Part shown: positions 26,762 through 35,205 of the stretch, one piece after another
How the letters are laid out: every line of letters starts with the position of its first letter
Position numbering within the stretch: position 1 is the stretch's first letter
From: Aureimonas endophytica
Lineage (GTDB): Bacteria > Pseudomonadota > Alphaproteobacteria > Rhizobiales > Rhizobiaceae
Direction: 5' to 3'
Assembly: GCF_014642635.1 (NCBI RefSeq)
Contig: NZ_BMIQ01000003.1
Location: forward strand, 311,255-375,254
DNA: 64,000 nucleotides
Translations under genes and position numbers: made by a program
The notes under the pieces: model-generated
What the model saw: only the letters and a program-made list of their open reading frames with translations
Databases searched by the model: none
What the model was told of the DNA's origin: nothing

Positions 26762-27406
26762 ATGACGAAGCAGAAGCTTCTCACGACATTGGCCGCCGGT
26801 CTCCTGATGGCGAGCGCGGTGGCGGCGAATGCCCAGGGTCCCGGCGGGGGCGGTGCCGGCGGCAGCCATGATGGCGGGAGCCATGACGGCGGCGGCGCCG
26901 GCAGCCATGGCGGCGGCTCGAACGGCGCCTCGTCGGCGAGCGGCTCCACCGGCCGGAACGGCGGCATGGCCGAGACCGGCACGAGCGGGAACGCCGGGGC
27001 GCCGAGCACCGGAAACGCGGCGAACGCCGCCCGCCCGGATGCCGGAGGCGTCGCGGCCCCGTCCTCCGGCTCGAACGGCAACGGCGGTCAGGGCGGAACC
27101 CGCACCGAGGGCTCGCCCGGCTCGCTCGGCGCGGATCTCCAGTTCGACACGTCCCACGAGGCGGCGACGACGCGGCCGAGCGGAACGACGGCGACCGGGA
27201 CGGCCGCGACGATGACGGCGACGGACGGCGAAGCCTCGCAATCCGCCGACGGCGCTCCCGGCGAATACGGGGAGCCGGGTCAGTACGGCGCCCCGGGCCA
27301 GTACGGCGCGCCGGGTCAGTATGGCAAGCCCGGCGAATATGGCGAGCCCGGACAGTATGGCGCGCCGAGCGACACCACGACGACGTCGTCGACTACGACC
27401 GAGTGA
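26762..27406 (+). CDS. Secreted Gly/Ser-rich protein with C-terminal YGxPGx hexapeptide repeats
   Basis: 214 residues. The Sec signal MTKQKLLTTLAAGLLMASAVAANAQ is clear. The body is low-complexity Gly, Ser, Ala, Asn and Thr with a few His/Asp (GGSHDGGSHDGGG). From about residue 169 there are six copies of YG(E/A/K)PG(Q/E), then a Thr/Ser-rich tail. No known domain is recognised. The composition suggests an extracellular, disordered or elastin-like matrix or surface protein. AAAGGA precedes the ATG. It is divergent from the PepSY/two-component operon, which probably controls it. Confidence 0.75.
   Translation: MTKQKLLTTLAAGLLMASAVAANAQGPGGGGAGGSHDGGSHDGGGAGSHGGGSNGASSASGSTGRNGGMAETGTSGNAGAPSTGNAANAARPDAGGVAAPSSGSNGNGGQGGTRTEGSPGSLGADLQFDTSHEAATTRPSGTTATGTAATMTATDGEASQSADGAPGEYGEPGQYGAPGQYGAPGQYGKPGEYGEPGQYGAPSDTTTTSSTTTE
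27266..27373 (+). repeat. 18-bp tandem repeat encoding YGxPGx hexapeptides
   Basis: Six in-frame units of 18 bases, each reading TA(C/T)GG, a variable codon, CC, then GG(T/C) and CAG/GAA, with the last unit degenerate (PSD). Codon-level variation (TAC/TAT, GCC/GCG) shows the units are not freshly duplicated. The third position of the peptide varies among E, A and K. Confidence 0.8.
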
Positions 27407-27412
27407 CCGGTT

Positions 27413-27442
27413 GGCGCGCCCCGCGATCCCCCGGGGCGCGCC
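27413..27442 (+). terminator. Hairpin after the repeat-protein gene
   Basis: Perfect 11-bp stem: GGCGCGCCCCG (27413-27423) with CGGGGCGCGCC (27432-27442) and an 8-base loop. It starts 6 bases after the stop codon. There is no U-tract, so it is either a rho-dependent pause/stabiliser or a weak terminator. It has the same stem and loop size as the hairpins at 7138 and 29913. Confidence 0.5.
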
Positions 27443-27475
27443 GCCTCCCGATGCCATCGAAGGACGAACGCCATC

Positions 27476-27649
27476 ATGGGCACTCATGCCGAACCGACCG
27501 AACTCGACACCATCGCGCTGGACGCCATCGCCGCGATGGAACGCGCGCTCCAGCAGGCGATGATCGAACTGACGCAGGACAATTGGTCCTTCGTTCCGAT
27601 CGACGAGGTCACCGTTCTTCGGTCGCGCACCCAACCCCCGAGGAATTGA
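27476..27649 (+). CDS. Small hypothetical protein (57 aa), possibly frameshifted
   Basis: A short frame MGTHAEPTELDTIALDAIAA ending TQPPRN, with GAAGGA about 11 bases upstream. The N-terminal half is acidic and helical in look. From about 27630 a different frame gives a more protein-like tail (PTPEELKAIDQGERIPRI, stop at 27699), so one indel may have split a gene of about 70-75 residues. No family is recognised. From 27700 to the permease start at 27835 I see no gene. Confidence 0.35.
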   Translation: MGTHAEPTELDTIALDAIAAMERALQQAMIELTQDNWSFVPIDEVTVLRSRTQPPRN

Positions 27650-27834
27650 AGGCGATCGACCAAGGCGAGCGCATCCCGAGAATTATGTCGATTCATTGAC
27701 AGATCGCTTGACGACGCCCGGCTTTTTGCTTCGTCATGGGAAGGCGGAGTCGCGGTGGCCATGTCGGCACCCGACGACCAGGAGCATCGCGGAACACCGT
27801 GGAGGCTCGATCCGCTCTCGTGAGGTCGAACGGA

Positions 27835-28818
27835 ATGAAAGCCTTGCGCCATCGCGGTTGGTTCACGCAGGAACGCATCGTTCTCGCCTTCGCGGTCGTG
27901 CTCTTCGTCGCGTTCAGCGTCACGCTGAACGGCTTTCTCGCCCCGAACAATCTCGTCGGAATTCTGCGCTCGATCGCCATCCTCGGCATTCTCGTCGTCG
28001 GCATGGGCATCGTCGTCATCGGGCGCGGCATCGACCTGTCGATGGTGGCCGTGATGGCGATGGGCACCGCCTGGCAGCTCGAACTGATGAATTCCGGCCT
28101 TGGGGCGCTGAGCGCGACGCTCGTCGTCCTTGCAGGGGTCATCCTCGTCGGCGCGGCCAACGGCTTCCTCATCGCCTATGCCGACGTGCCGCCGGTCTTC
28201 GCGACGCTCGCCTCGGCGAGCTTCGTCTTCGGCGTGGTGCGCTCGCAGCTGATCGGGCAGGACGCCGTCGCCGTGCCGCGCGACGCGAGCTTTCTTCTGG
28301 AGCTCGGACAGATCCGGCTGGCCGGCCTTCCCATCGAGGTGGTGATCTTCGCCGCGCTCGCCTTCGTGGCGGCGCTCGTGCTGCGCTTCACGCGCTACGG
28401 GCGCTATGTCTATCTTATCGGCGACAATGTCGAGACGGCCCGCACCATGGGCATCCCGCTCCGCCCGATGATCGTCGGGCAATATGTCGTCAGCGCGCTG
28501 CTCGCCTGGTCGGCCGGGCTCGTCACCGCCGCCGGGCTGCAGAGCATCAACACGCGCGTCGTCAACTCGACGCTTCTCTACGACGTGATCCTCGTCGTCG
28601 TGATCGGCGGCATCAGCCTGTCCGGCGGCAAGGGCGGCATGAAGAATGTCGTGGTCGGCGCGCTGCTGATCGGCATCATGCTGAACGGCATGACCATCCT
28701 CAACCTGCCGAACATCTACCAGAACCTCATCAAGGCCTCGATCCTGCTGCTCGCCCTGATCCTCGACAGCCGGCTGAACCCGCGCGACGAACAGACGGGC
28801 CAGCAGGGCGACATCTGA
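27835..28818 (+). CDS. Ribose-type sugar ABC transporter permease (first of two)
   Basis: 327 residues with about 8-10 membrane helices. The BPD_transp_2 signature GRGIDLSMVAVMAMG comes near residue 65, and GGISLSGGKGGMKNVVVGA near 265. The start is ATG 27835, with GAGG nine bases upstream; the longer frame is unsupported. It probably pairs with the permease half of the fusion protein at 29985 as a heterodimeric channel. Confidence 0.9.
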   Translation: MKALRHRGWFTQERIVLAFAVVLFVAFSVTLNGFLAPNNLVGILRSIAILGILVVGMGIVVIGRGIDLSMVAVMAMGTAWQLELMNSGLGALSATLVVLAGVILVGAANGFLIAYADVPPVFATLASASFVFGVVRSQLIGQDAVAVPRDASFLLELGQIRLAGLPIEVVIFAALAFVAALVLRFTRYGRYVYLIGDNVETARTMGIPLRPMIVGQYVVSALLAWSAGLVTAAGLQSINTRVVNSTLLYDVILVVVIGGISLSGGKGGMKNVVVGALLIGIMLNGMTILNLPNIYQNLIKASILLLALILDSRLNPRDEQTGQQGDI

Positions 28819-28869
28819 ACCCTTCGAAGACGACTGTCCGGGCGAAGCCCGCGACGATGGGAGACGGAC

Positions 28870-29895
28870 GTGAAAAAGCTTCTGACCTTCGTGCTCGGCA
28901 CCTGCGCCGCCCTTTGCCTCGCGGCCGCCGCCCCGGCGCAGGAAACCGGCGATCCCGGCCCCGCGGCCTACAAGTCCGCGCTCGATGGCAAGCGCGTCGT
29001 CCTCGTGCCGATGGCCATGGGCTTCGATCTCGCGCAGGGCTGGGCGCATTACATCGGCAGCGAGGTGAAGGCCTTCGGCGGCACCTTCGAGACGCGCGAC
29101 CCGAACTGGGACATCGCCGCGGGCGCGCAGGCGATCACCGACCTCATCTCCTCGGCCGAGAAGCCGGACGTGATGATCGTCCACGCCCCCGACCTCCAGT
29201 CCTATACGCGCTTGTTCAAGCGGGCGCAGGAGGCCGGCATCTACGTCTTCCAGATCGACAACCGCACGAACTACCCGACCGACGCCTTCTTCGGCTCCGA
29301 CTGGTACCGGCTCGGCCAGCTGGAGGCGGAGGCCGTCGTGAAGGGCTGCGGCGCGAAATCCACGAAGAAGATCGGCCTCATCCAGGGCGATCAGGTGAAT
29401 TCCTCCAGCCTCGACCAATATGCCGGCATCCAAAGCGTTCTGAAGGATCATCCCGACTTCAAGGTCGTCGGCCAGCCCGATTCCAACTGGGACACGAACA
29501 CGGCCCGCAGCGTCGCGACGACGCTCCTCCAGCAGAATCCGGATGTCTGCGGCGTGATCGACTTCTGGGACGGCACGGCGACGGGCACTGCGGCGGCGAT
29601 CCGCGACGCCGGGCTCTTCGGCAAGGTCTTCCTCGTCACCACCGGCGGCGGCGAGGCGGCCTCCTGCAAGGCGATCGAGGACGGCACCTATGGCGCGGTC
29701 GTCATGACGGAGGTGAAGAACCAGTCGCGCGACGTCGTCGCGACGCTGAAATACATGCTTCAGAGCGGCGTGAAGCCGGGCGCCGCCAAGACCTGGGTCT
29801 ATACGCTGGAAAAGGCGACGACGAAGGCGGACCTCAAGCCGGACAGCTGCTGGAGCCTCAAGGACATCCAGGCCGAGCAGGCCGCCGCCAAGTAA
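28870..29895 (+). CDS. Ribose-type sugar ABC transporter substrate-binding protein
   Basis: 341 residues, start GTG 28870 with GGGAG six bases upstream. The signal peptide MKKLLTFVLGTCAALCLAAA is followed by APAQETGD. Mature segments such as VVLVPMAMGFDLAQGWAHY, DVMIVHAPDLQSYTRLFKRA and GVIDFWDGTATGTAAAIRDAG fit the Peripla_BP_4 sugar-binding fold. Its ligand is unknown. A strong hairpin follows before the second permease. Confidence 0.9.
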   Translation: MKKLLTFVLGTCAALCLAAAAPAQETGDPGPAAYKSALDGKRVVLVPMAMGFDLAQGWAHYIGSEVKAFGGTFETRDPNWDIAAGAQAITDLISSAEKPDVMIVHAPDLQSYTRLFKRAQEAGIYVFQIDNRTNYPTDAFFGSDWYRLGQLEAEAVVKGCGAKSTKKIGLIQGDQVNSSSLDQYAGIQSVLKDHPDFKVVGQPDSNWDTNTARSVATTLLQQNPDVCGVIDFWDGTATGTAAAIRDAGLFGKVFLVTTGGGEAASCKAIEDGTYGAVVMTEVKNQSRDVVATLKYMLQSGVKPGAAKTWVYTLEKATTKADLKPDSCWSLKDIQAEQAAAK

Positions 29896-29912
29896 GGGCG
29901 CTTCTTCCGTCC

Positions 29913-29942
29913 GAGGCCGGCGGGGCGCGCTCCGCCGGCCTC
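29913..29942 (+). terminator. Intercistronic hairpin between binding-protein and fusion-permease genes
   Basis: Perfect 11-bp stem GAGGCCGGCGG (29913-29923) and CCGCCGGCCTC (29932-29942) with an 8-base loop. It lies 18 bases after the binding-protein stop. No U-tract follows. It is likely a 3' mRNA stabiliser or attenuator favouring the binding protein. Confidence 0.6.
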
Positions 29943-29984
29943 GGCTCTGTCCGCATGGCTCCTCCCGCCGCGAGTTTCCGATCG

Positions 29985-32108
29985 ATGCGAGTTCCCGAGG
30001 CCCTGTCGCGCCTTCGCTACAATGCCGTGCCCGATCATCTGATCGGCGAGGTCTTGACCAAGCGCTGGACCGACAACCTCGTCCCCTTTCTCTTCCTCCT
30101 CGTGGTGCTCGCCGTCTTCGGCAGCGCCATCAACGGCTTCTTCTCGCCGGGCAGCCTTCTCGACACGGTGCGCCAGCTCGGCGAGTTTCTGATCGTCGTC
30201 GTCGGACTGACCGTCGTCATGCTCGGCGGCGGCATCGATCTGTCCGTCGGCTCGATCTACGCGCTCTCCGTCTTCGCCTCCGTCATGACGATCTATGTCG
30301 GGGAGGCGCCGGCCTGGGCGGCCTGCCTCGCCTCGCTCGCCGTCGGCACGGCCTTCGGCGCGGTGAACGGCTTTCTCGTCGGATACCTGCGCCTGCGCGC
30401 CTTCCTGACGACGCTGGTGACGCTGATCATCGGCCGCTCGCTCTTCGACATCCTGATCGTCGCCCATGGCCGGTCCATGCAGATGTCGTCCGTGATGAAC
30501 GACGGCTTCGACTGGATCGGCACCGGCTCCTTCGCCGGCCTGCCCGTCAGCGCGCTCTTCGCCGCCCTCTTCGCGGCGCTCGCCCATGTGATGATCAGCC
30601 GCTCGCGCATCGGCTGGCACATCTCGGCGGTCGGCGGCTCGCGCCGCTCGGCCTACAATGCCGGCATCCATTTGCGCCGCACGGTCTTCCTCACCTATGT
30701 CTTTTCCGGCTTCTGCTGCGGGCTCGCCGGCTTCCTCCTCGCCGCGCGCCTGTCCGGCGTCGGGCCGGGCACGGGGGCGGGGCTGGAGCTGATGGCGATC
30801 ACCGCCGCCGTCGTCGGCGGCAACAGCCTCGGCGGCGGGCGCGGCTCGATCGCCAAGGGCCTGATCGGGGCGGTCGCCGTGCTGGTCACGGTGAACGGCC
30901 TCATCCGTCTCGGCTTCGGCACCGGCTCCAACCAGATGATCCTCGGCCTGATGCTGGGCCTTGCCGTCGTGCTCGACATCCGCTGGCTGAAGAACCGCCA
31001 CAAGGTGTTGGCGGAGGTCTATGTGGCGCCCGTCCACCACCGCATGGGCGCCGCGCCCTCGGCCGAGCCGGGCTCCGGCACGCCCTATGCGCTGGACGAC
31101 CGGCTGGCCGGCGCCGAGGCCATCGCGCTCGGCACGGTGGAGGGACCGGAAGACGTCATTCTCGACGCCGAGGACAATCTCTATGCCGGCACGCGCCATG
31201 GCGAGATCCTGCGCTGGCTGGCGCCCGACTATACGCGGCAGGAGGTCTTCGCCCATATCGGCGGCTTCCCGCTCGGCCTCGCCATGGACAGGGACGGCTC
31301 GATCAAGACCTGCGTCGGGGCGATGGGCCTTTATTCCATCGCGCCCGACCGCACGGTGACGCAGCTTTCCACCGAGACGAAGCGCTCGCTCCTCTCGGTC
31401 GTCGACGACGCGCGGTTGCGCGATCCGAACGACTGCGACATCGGGCCGGACGGGCGGATCTGGTTCACCGATTCCACCACGCGCTACGACGCGCATGACT
31501 GGGCGCTGGATTCGGTGGAAAGCCGCCCGACCGGCCGCCTCCTCGTCTACGATCCGAGGTCGGGGCGCACCCGCACGGTGCTGAAGGGCCTGCGCTATGC
31601 CAATGGCGTCTGCCTCGCCCATGACGGGCGCTCGATCCTCATCGCCGAATCCTGGGCCTGCTCCATCCATCGCTACTGGCTGGAGGGGCCGAAGGCGGGC
31701 CGGCTCGAATGCGTCATCCGCGACATGCCGGGCTATCCCGACAATATCAACCGCGCCTCGGACGGCACCTATTGGATGGCCTGGCTCGGCCTGCGCACGC
31801 CGAGCTTCGACCTGTCGCTGCGCCATCCCGCCTTCCGCAAGCGCATGACGCGCCGCCTGCCGCCGGACGACTGGCTCTTCCCGAACATCAACACCGGCGG
31901 CGTCGTGAAGTTCGACGAGAGCGGGCGGATCGTCGACACGCTGGCCGATCTCACCGGCCAGAGCCACCCGATGGTCACCTCGATGCGCGAGCACAAGGGC
32001 TATCTCTATATCGGCGGCATCCTCAACAACCGGATCGGACGGCTGAAGCTGCCGGGCGCCGACCCGGCCTGGACCGGCATGGCCTCCTACTGGAAGGGCG
32101 CGGCATGA
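29985..32108 (+). CDS. Fusion: ribose-type ABC permease + strictosidine-synthase/SMP-30-like beta-propeller
   Basis: 707 residues in one uninterrupted frame. Residues 1-340 are a CUT2 permease (MLGGGIDLSVGSIYALSVFA near 80; GGNSLGGGRGSIAKG near 283). After a linker (about 340-375) comes a six-bladed-propeller domain of the Str_synth/SMP-30 group, with GPEDVILDAEDNLYAG, ANGVCLAHDGRSILIAES and MPGYPDNINRASDGTYWMA. The propeller follows the last helix and should be cytoplasmic if the permease keeps normal topology. It may hydrolyse a lactone or bind the imported substrate at the channel mouth. An in-frame ATG at 29955 is an alternative start; neither has a good ribosome site. Its stop overlaps the next ATG. 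Confidence 0.87.
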   Translation: MRVPEALSRLRYNAVPDHLIGEVLTKRWTDNLVPFLFLLVVLAVFGSAINGFFSPGSLLDTVRQLGEFLIVVVGLTVVMLGGGIDLSVGSIYALSVFASVMTIYVGEAPAWAACLASLAVGTAFGAVNGFLVGYLRLRAFLTTLVTLIIGRSLFDILIVAHGRSMQMSSVMNDGFDWIGTGSFAGLPVSALFAALFAALAHVMISRSRIGWHISAVGGSRRSAYNAGIHLRRTVFLTYVFSGFCCGLAGFLLAARLSGVGPGTGAGLELMAITAAVVGGNSLGGGRGSIAKGLIGAVAVLVTVNGLIRLGFGTGSNQMILGLMLGLAVVLDIRWLKNRHKVLAEVYVAPVHHRMGAAPSAEPGSGTPYALDDRLAGAEAIALGTVEGPEDVILDAEDNLYAGTRHGEILRWLAPDYTRQEVFAHIGGFPLGLAMDRDGSIKTCVGAMGLYSIAPDRTVTQLSTETKRSLLSVVDDARLRDPNDCDIGPDGRIWFTDSTTRYDAHDWALDSVESRPTGRLLVYDPRSGRTRTVLKGLRYANGVCLAHDGRSILIAESWACSIHRYWLEGPKAGRLECVIRDMPGYPDNINRASDGTYWMAWLGLRTPSFDLSLRHPAFRKRMTRRLPPDDWLFPNINTGGVVKFDESGRIVDTLADLTGQSHPMVTSMREHKGYLYIGGILNNRIGRLKLPGADPAWTGMASYWKGAA

Positions 32109-33190
32109 GGGCGCTCGACCGGGTTCTCGATCTCTTTCGCGGCCGCACCGTCACGATCCCGCCGCTCGACGGCGCCTTCAAGCCGAACCGGGCGCTGGAC
32201 GAGGCGGCGCTCCTCGCCGAACTGAAGGAGCCCGACAGCCTCGCCGTCACGGCGGAGGGCACGCTCCTCGTCGCCTCGGGACCGGAGGTGGTCGCGCTCG
32301 GCGGTGGCGCGCCGGTGCCGGTCGCGCGGTTCGCCGCGCCCGTGACCGCGCTCGCCGCGCTGCCCGAGGGCGGCTTCGTCGCGGGGCTCGCCGATGGCAC
32401 GATCCGCTGCGAGGGCGGGCCTCGTCACGGCTGGCATCTCTCCGCGCTCGGCGAGGAGGCTTGGCGTTGCCCGACCGCGATCGTCGCCGGGGCCCCGGGC
32501 GTGATCTTCGTCGCCGAGGGCTCGCGCCGGCACGGGCCCGGCGACTGGGCGGTCGATCTCATGGAAGGGCGCGCCGGGGGCTCGGTCTGGCGGGTGGAGC
32601 TTTCCGGCGGCGCGCCGTCCCGTCTCGCCGAGGGCCTCGCCTGGCCCGCCGGCCTGCTTCTCGATCGCGACGGGAGCCTGATCGTCTCGGAGGCCTGGCG
32701 GCATCGCCTTCTGCGCCTGCCCGCGACGGGCGGGGCGGCGGCGCGGCCGGTGCTGGAGCGCCTGCCCGGCTATCCCGGCCGGCTCGCGCCGGCGGCGGGC
32801 GGCGGCGCCTGGCTCGCGCTCTTCGCCCCGCGCAACCGGCTGGTGGAGCTCGTCCTCACCGAGCCCGCCTATCGCGACGACATGCTGGCCAGCATCGATC
32901 GCCGCCACTGGATCGTGCCGGCGCTGCGCTCGGGCGCGAGCTTTCTCGAACCGCTGCAGAGCGGCGGCGTCGTCACCATGGGCGTGAAGAAGCCCTGGGC
33001 GCCGAGCCGCTCCTACGGCCTCGTCGCACGGCTCGGATCCGATCTCCAGCCGGTGGCGAGCCTCCACAGCCGCGCCGACGGCACGCGCCACGGCGTCACA
33101 GCGGCGGTGGAGGCCGGCGGGCGGCTCGTCGCCGCCGCCAAGGGCGGCGACGCCGTCCTCGATCTCGGGCCTGTGGGAGACGCGCCATGA
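32105..33190 (+). CDS. Strictosidine-synthase/SMP-30-like beta-propeller protein
   Basis: 361 residues, homologous to the propeller half of the preceding fusion: GLAWPAGLLLDRDGSLIVSE corresponds to the ANGVCLAHDGRSILIAES blade, LPGYPGRLAPA to MPGYPDNINRA, and SGGVVTMGV to the TGGVVKF segment. No signal peptide or membrane segment is seen, so it is cytoplasmic. It is more diverged than the fused copy, having lost DNIN in the LPGYP motif, so its activity is uncertain. Family members hydrolyse lactones or esters. It overlaps both neighbours by 4 bases, showing co-translation with the transporter. Confidence 0.82.
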   Translation: MRALDRVLDLFRGRTVTIPPLDGAFKPNRALDEAALLAELKEPDSLAVTAEGTLLVASGPEVVALGGGAPVPVARFAAPVTALAALPEGGFVAGLADGTIRCEGGPRHGWHLSALGEEAWRCPTAIVAGAPGVIFVAEGSRRHGPGDWAVDLMEGRAGGSVWRVELSGGAPSRLAEGLAWPAGLLLDRDGSLIVSEAWRHRLLRLPATGGAAARPVLERLPGYPGRLAPAAGGGAWLALFAPRNRLVELVLTEPAYRDDMLASIDRRHWIVPALRSGASFLEPLQSGGVVTMGVKKPWAPSRSYGLVARLGSDLQPVASLHSRADGTRHGVTAAVEAGGRLVAAAKGGDAVLDLGPVGDAP

Positions 33191-34701
33191 GCGCCCTCGT
33201 CGAGATGCGCCGCATATCGAAGAGCTATCGCGGCAATGCCGCCGTGAAGGACGTGGATTTCGATCTTCGCGAGGGCGAGGTCCATGCGCTGCTCGGCGAG
33301 AACGGGGCGGGCAAGTCGACGCTGACGAAGATGCTGGCGGGCGTGGTCGAGCCGAGTTCGGGCGAGATGCTGATCAGCGGCGAGCCGGTGCGCTTCGCCG
33401 GCCCGGCCGACGCGCTGCGCCGGGGCATCGCCATGGTCTTCCAGGAAACGAGCCTCGTGCCGTCCATGACGGTCGCGCAGAACCTCTATCTCGGCGACGA
33501 GCGCTTCCTGAACCGCCTGCGCGGCGTCACCATCGCCGCGCAGCAGTTTCTGCAATCCTTGAACTTCACCGTCGATCCTTCCGCCACGGTCGCGACGCTC
33601 GGCGCCGCCAAGCGCCAGATGGTGGAGATCGCCCGCGCCGTGCGCCTGAAGGCGCGCGTCATCATCTTCGATGAGCCGACCGCGACACTGACACCGGAGG
33701 AGAAGCGGCATTTCTTCGCGCTCGTCCGCCGGCTGAAGACACGCGGCGTCGCGGTCGTCTTCATCAGCCACGCGCTGGAGGAGGCGCTGCACCTCTCCGA
33801 CCGCATCACCGTGATGCGCGACGGCGAGACGGTCATGACCGGGCCGACCGCCGGCTTCACCCGCCAGTCGATCGTGCAGGCCATGGTCGGCCGCACCCTG
33901 TCCGAAAAAGGCGGGGCGGAGAATACCGGTGCCAAGCGCGGGCCTGACGGGCATGTGCGCCCGCCCGGCCGCAAGATCCTCTCCGTCCAGGACGTGTCCA
34001 TGGGCGCGATGGTGAAGAACACGTCCTTCTCCGTCTTTGAGGGACAGGTGACGGGCATCTTCGGCCTCGTCGGCTCCGGCCGCACGGAAACGGCGAAGAT
34101 CGTCGCGGGCGTCCTAAAGCGCGATTTCCTGCGCGGCGGCGAGATCGAGTTCGACGGGCGGCCCGTGCGCTATTCGACGCCGCGTCCGGCCATGCGCGAC
34201 GGCATCGTCTACGTCACCGAGGACCGGAAGCTCGAAGGCTTCTTCGAGACCATGTCGATCGCCGAGAACCTCTATTCCGGCCTGATGGCGGCGGGCCTGA
34301 AACGCTCGACCTTCGTCAGCCGCGCCGAGATGGCGGCGCTCGCCGAGGACTGGGGCAAGCGCCTCGCCATCCGCTCCATTAACGCCGATGCGCGGGTGGT
34401 GGAACTGTCCGGCGGCAATCAGCAGAAGGTGGTGATCGGCAAGGGCTTGGTGCAGCGGCCGCGCCTCGTGATCTTCGACGAGCCGACGCGCGGCGTCGAC
34501 GTCGCGGCCATCGCCGAGATCCACGCGCTGATCGAGAAGCTCGCCGATGACGGGCTCGCCGTCGTCGTGATCTCCTCCTACCTGCCGGAGATCATGACCC
34601 TCTCCGACCGCATCCTCGTCGCCCGGCAGGGACGCGTCGTCGAGGAGTTCTCGCCGCAGGAGGCGAGCGAGGAGCGGATCATGTATGCCTCCGTCCATTG
34701 A
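33187..34701 (+). CDS. Sugar ABC transporter ATP-binding protein (duplicated domains, RbsA/MglA type)
   Basis: 504 residues. Domain 1 has Walker A GENGAGKSTLTKML near residue 38 and Walker B VIIFDEPTATLTPEE near 160, with a degenerate signature LGAAKRQMVEIARAV. Domain 2 has GLVGSGRTETAKIVAGVL near 300, signature LSGGNQQKVVIGKGL near 408 and Walker B LVIFDEPTRGVDVAA near 430. It energises the importer built from the permease at 27835, the binding protein at 28870 and the fusion permease. It overlaps the propeller gene by 4 bases. Confidence 0.93.
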   Translation: MSALVEMRRISKSYRGNAAVKDVDFDLREGEVHALLGENGAGKSTLTKMLAGVVEPSSGEMLISGEPVRFAGPADALRRGIAMVFQETSLVPSMTVAQNLYLGDERFLNRLRGVTIAAQQFLQSLNFTVDPSATVATLGAAKRQMVEIARAVRLKARVIIFDEPTATLTPEEKRHFFALVRRLKTRGVAVVFISHALEEALHLSDRITVMRDGETVMTGPTAGFTRQSIVQAMVGRTLSEKGGAENTGAKRGPDGHVRPPGRKILSVQDVSMGAMVKNTSFSVFEGQVTGIFGLVGSGRTETAKIVAGVLKRDFLRGGEIEFDGRPVRYSTPRPAMRDGIVYVTEDRKLEGFFETMSIAENLYSGLMAAGLKRSTFVSRAEMAALAEDWGKRLAIRSINADARVVELSGGNQQKVVIGKGLVQRPRLVIFDEPTRGVDVAAIAEIHALIEKLADDGLAVVVISSYLPEIMTLSDRILVARQGRVVEEFSPQEASEERIMYASVH

Positions 34702-34722
34702 GACGATGAAGGGAAGACGCCG

Positions 34723-35130
34723 ATGGCGACCGCCAAGCTCTGGACCGATGCCGAGGTGGAGGCCTCGCCGCGCGTGAAGGCCGTGTTCGACGACATCCGC
34801 GCGACGCGGAACTCGAATTTCGTCAATAATTTCTGGCGGGCGCTGGCCGGCCAGCCCGAGGTGCTGGAGCGGACCTGGGCCTCGCTGAAGGCGGTGATGA
34901 TTGCGCCCGGCGAACTCGATCCCCTGACCAAGGAGCTCGTCTATATCGCCGTTTCCACGATCAATTCCTGCCCCTATTGCGTCCATTCCCACACCGCCGC
35001 CGCGAGGGCCAAAGGCCTGACGGACGGCCAGCACGGCGAGTTCCTGGCCGTGCTGGCGATGGCTTCGCAGACGAATGCTCTCGTCACCGCTCTTCAGGTG
35101 CCGGTCGATCCCGAATTCCAGGTCGGCTGA
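34723..35130 (+). CDS. Carboxymuconolactone decarboxylase/AhpD-like protein
   Basis: 135 residues. The motif NSCPYCVHSHTAAARAKG near residue 85 has the CxxC plus downstream His (CPYCxxxH) of AhpD-type peroxidase-reductases in the CMD family. The ribosome site is GAAGGGAAG before ATG 34723. It is the last gene of the transporter operon, 21 bases after the ATPase. It could be a redox protein or a lactone-acting CMD enzyme. The CxxC favours the redox role. Confidence 0.8.
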   Translation: MATAKLWTDAEVEASPRVKAVFDDIRATRNSNFVNNFWRALAGQPEVLERTWASLKAVMIAPGELDPLTKELVYIAVSTINSCPYCVHSHTAAARAKGLTDGQHGEFLAVLAMASQTNALVTALQVPVDPEFQVG

Positions 35131-35205
35131 ACGCCGGAAGCCGCGACGAAACATGAGGCCTGCATCATGCATCGCTGATTGTTTGAAATTCGACAGATCG
35201 GCTGT

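Noticed and set aside
27696-29984. Upstream part of the 1470-codon frame that ends in the permease-propeller fusion
   Set aside because: Before 29955 the frame is low-complexity Arg/Ala shadow sequence over the permease and binding-protein genes, which are clearly coded in other frames. Only the part from 29985 (or 29955) is real.
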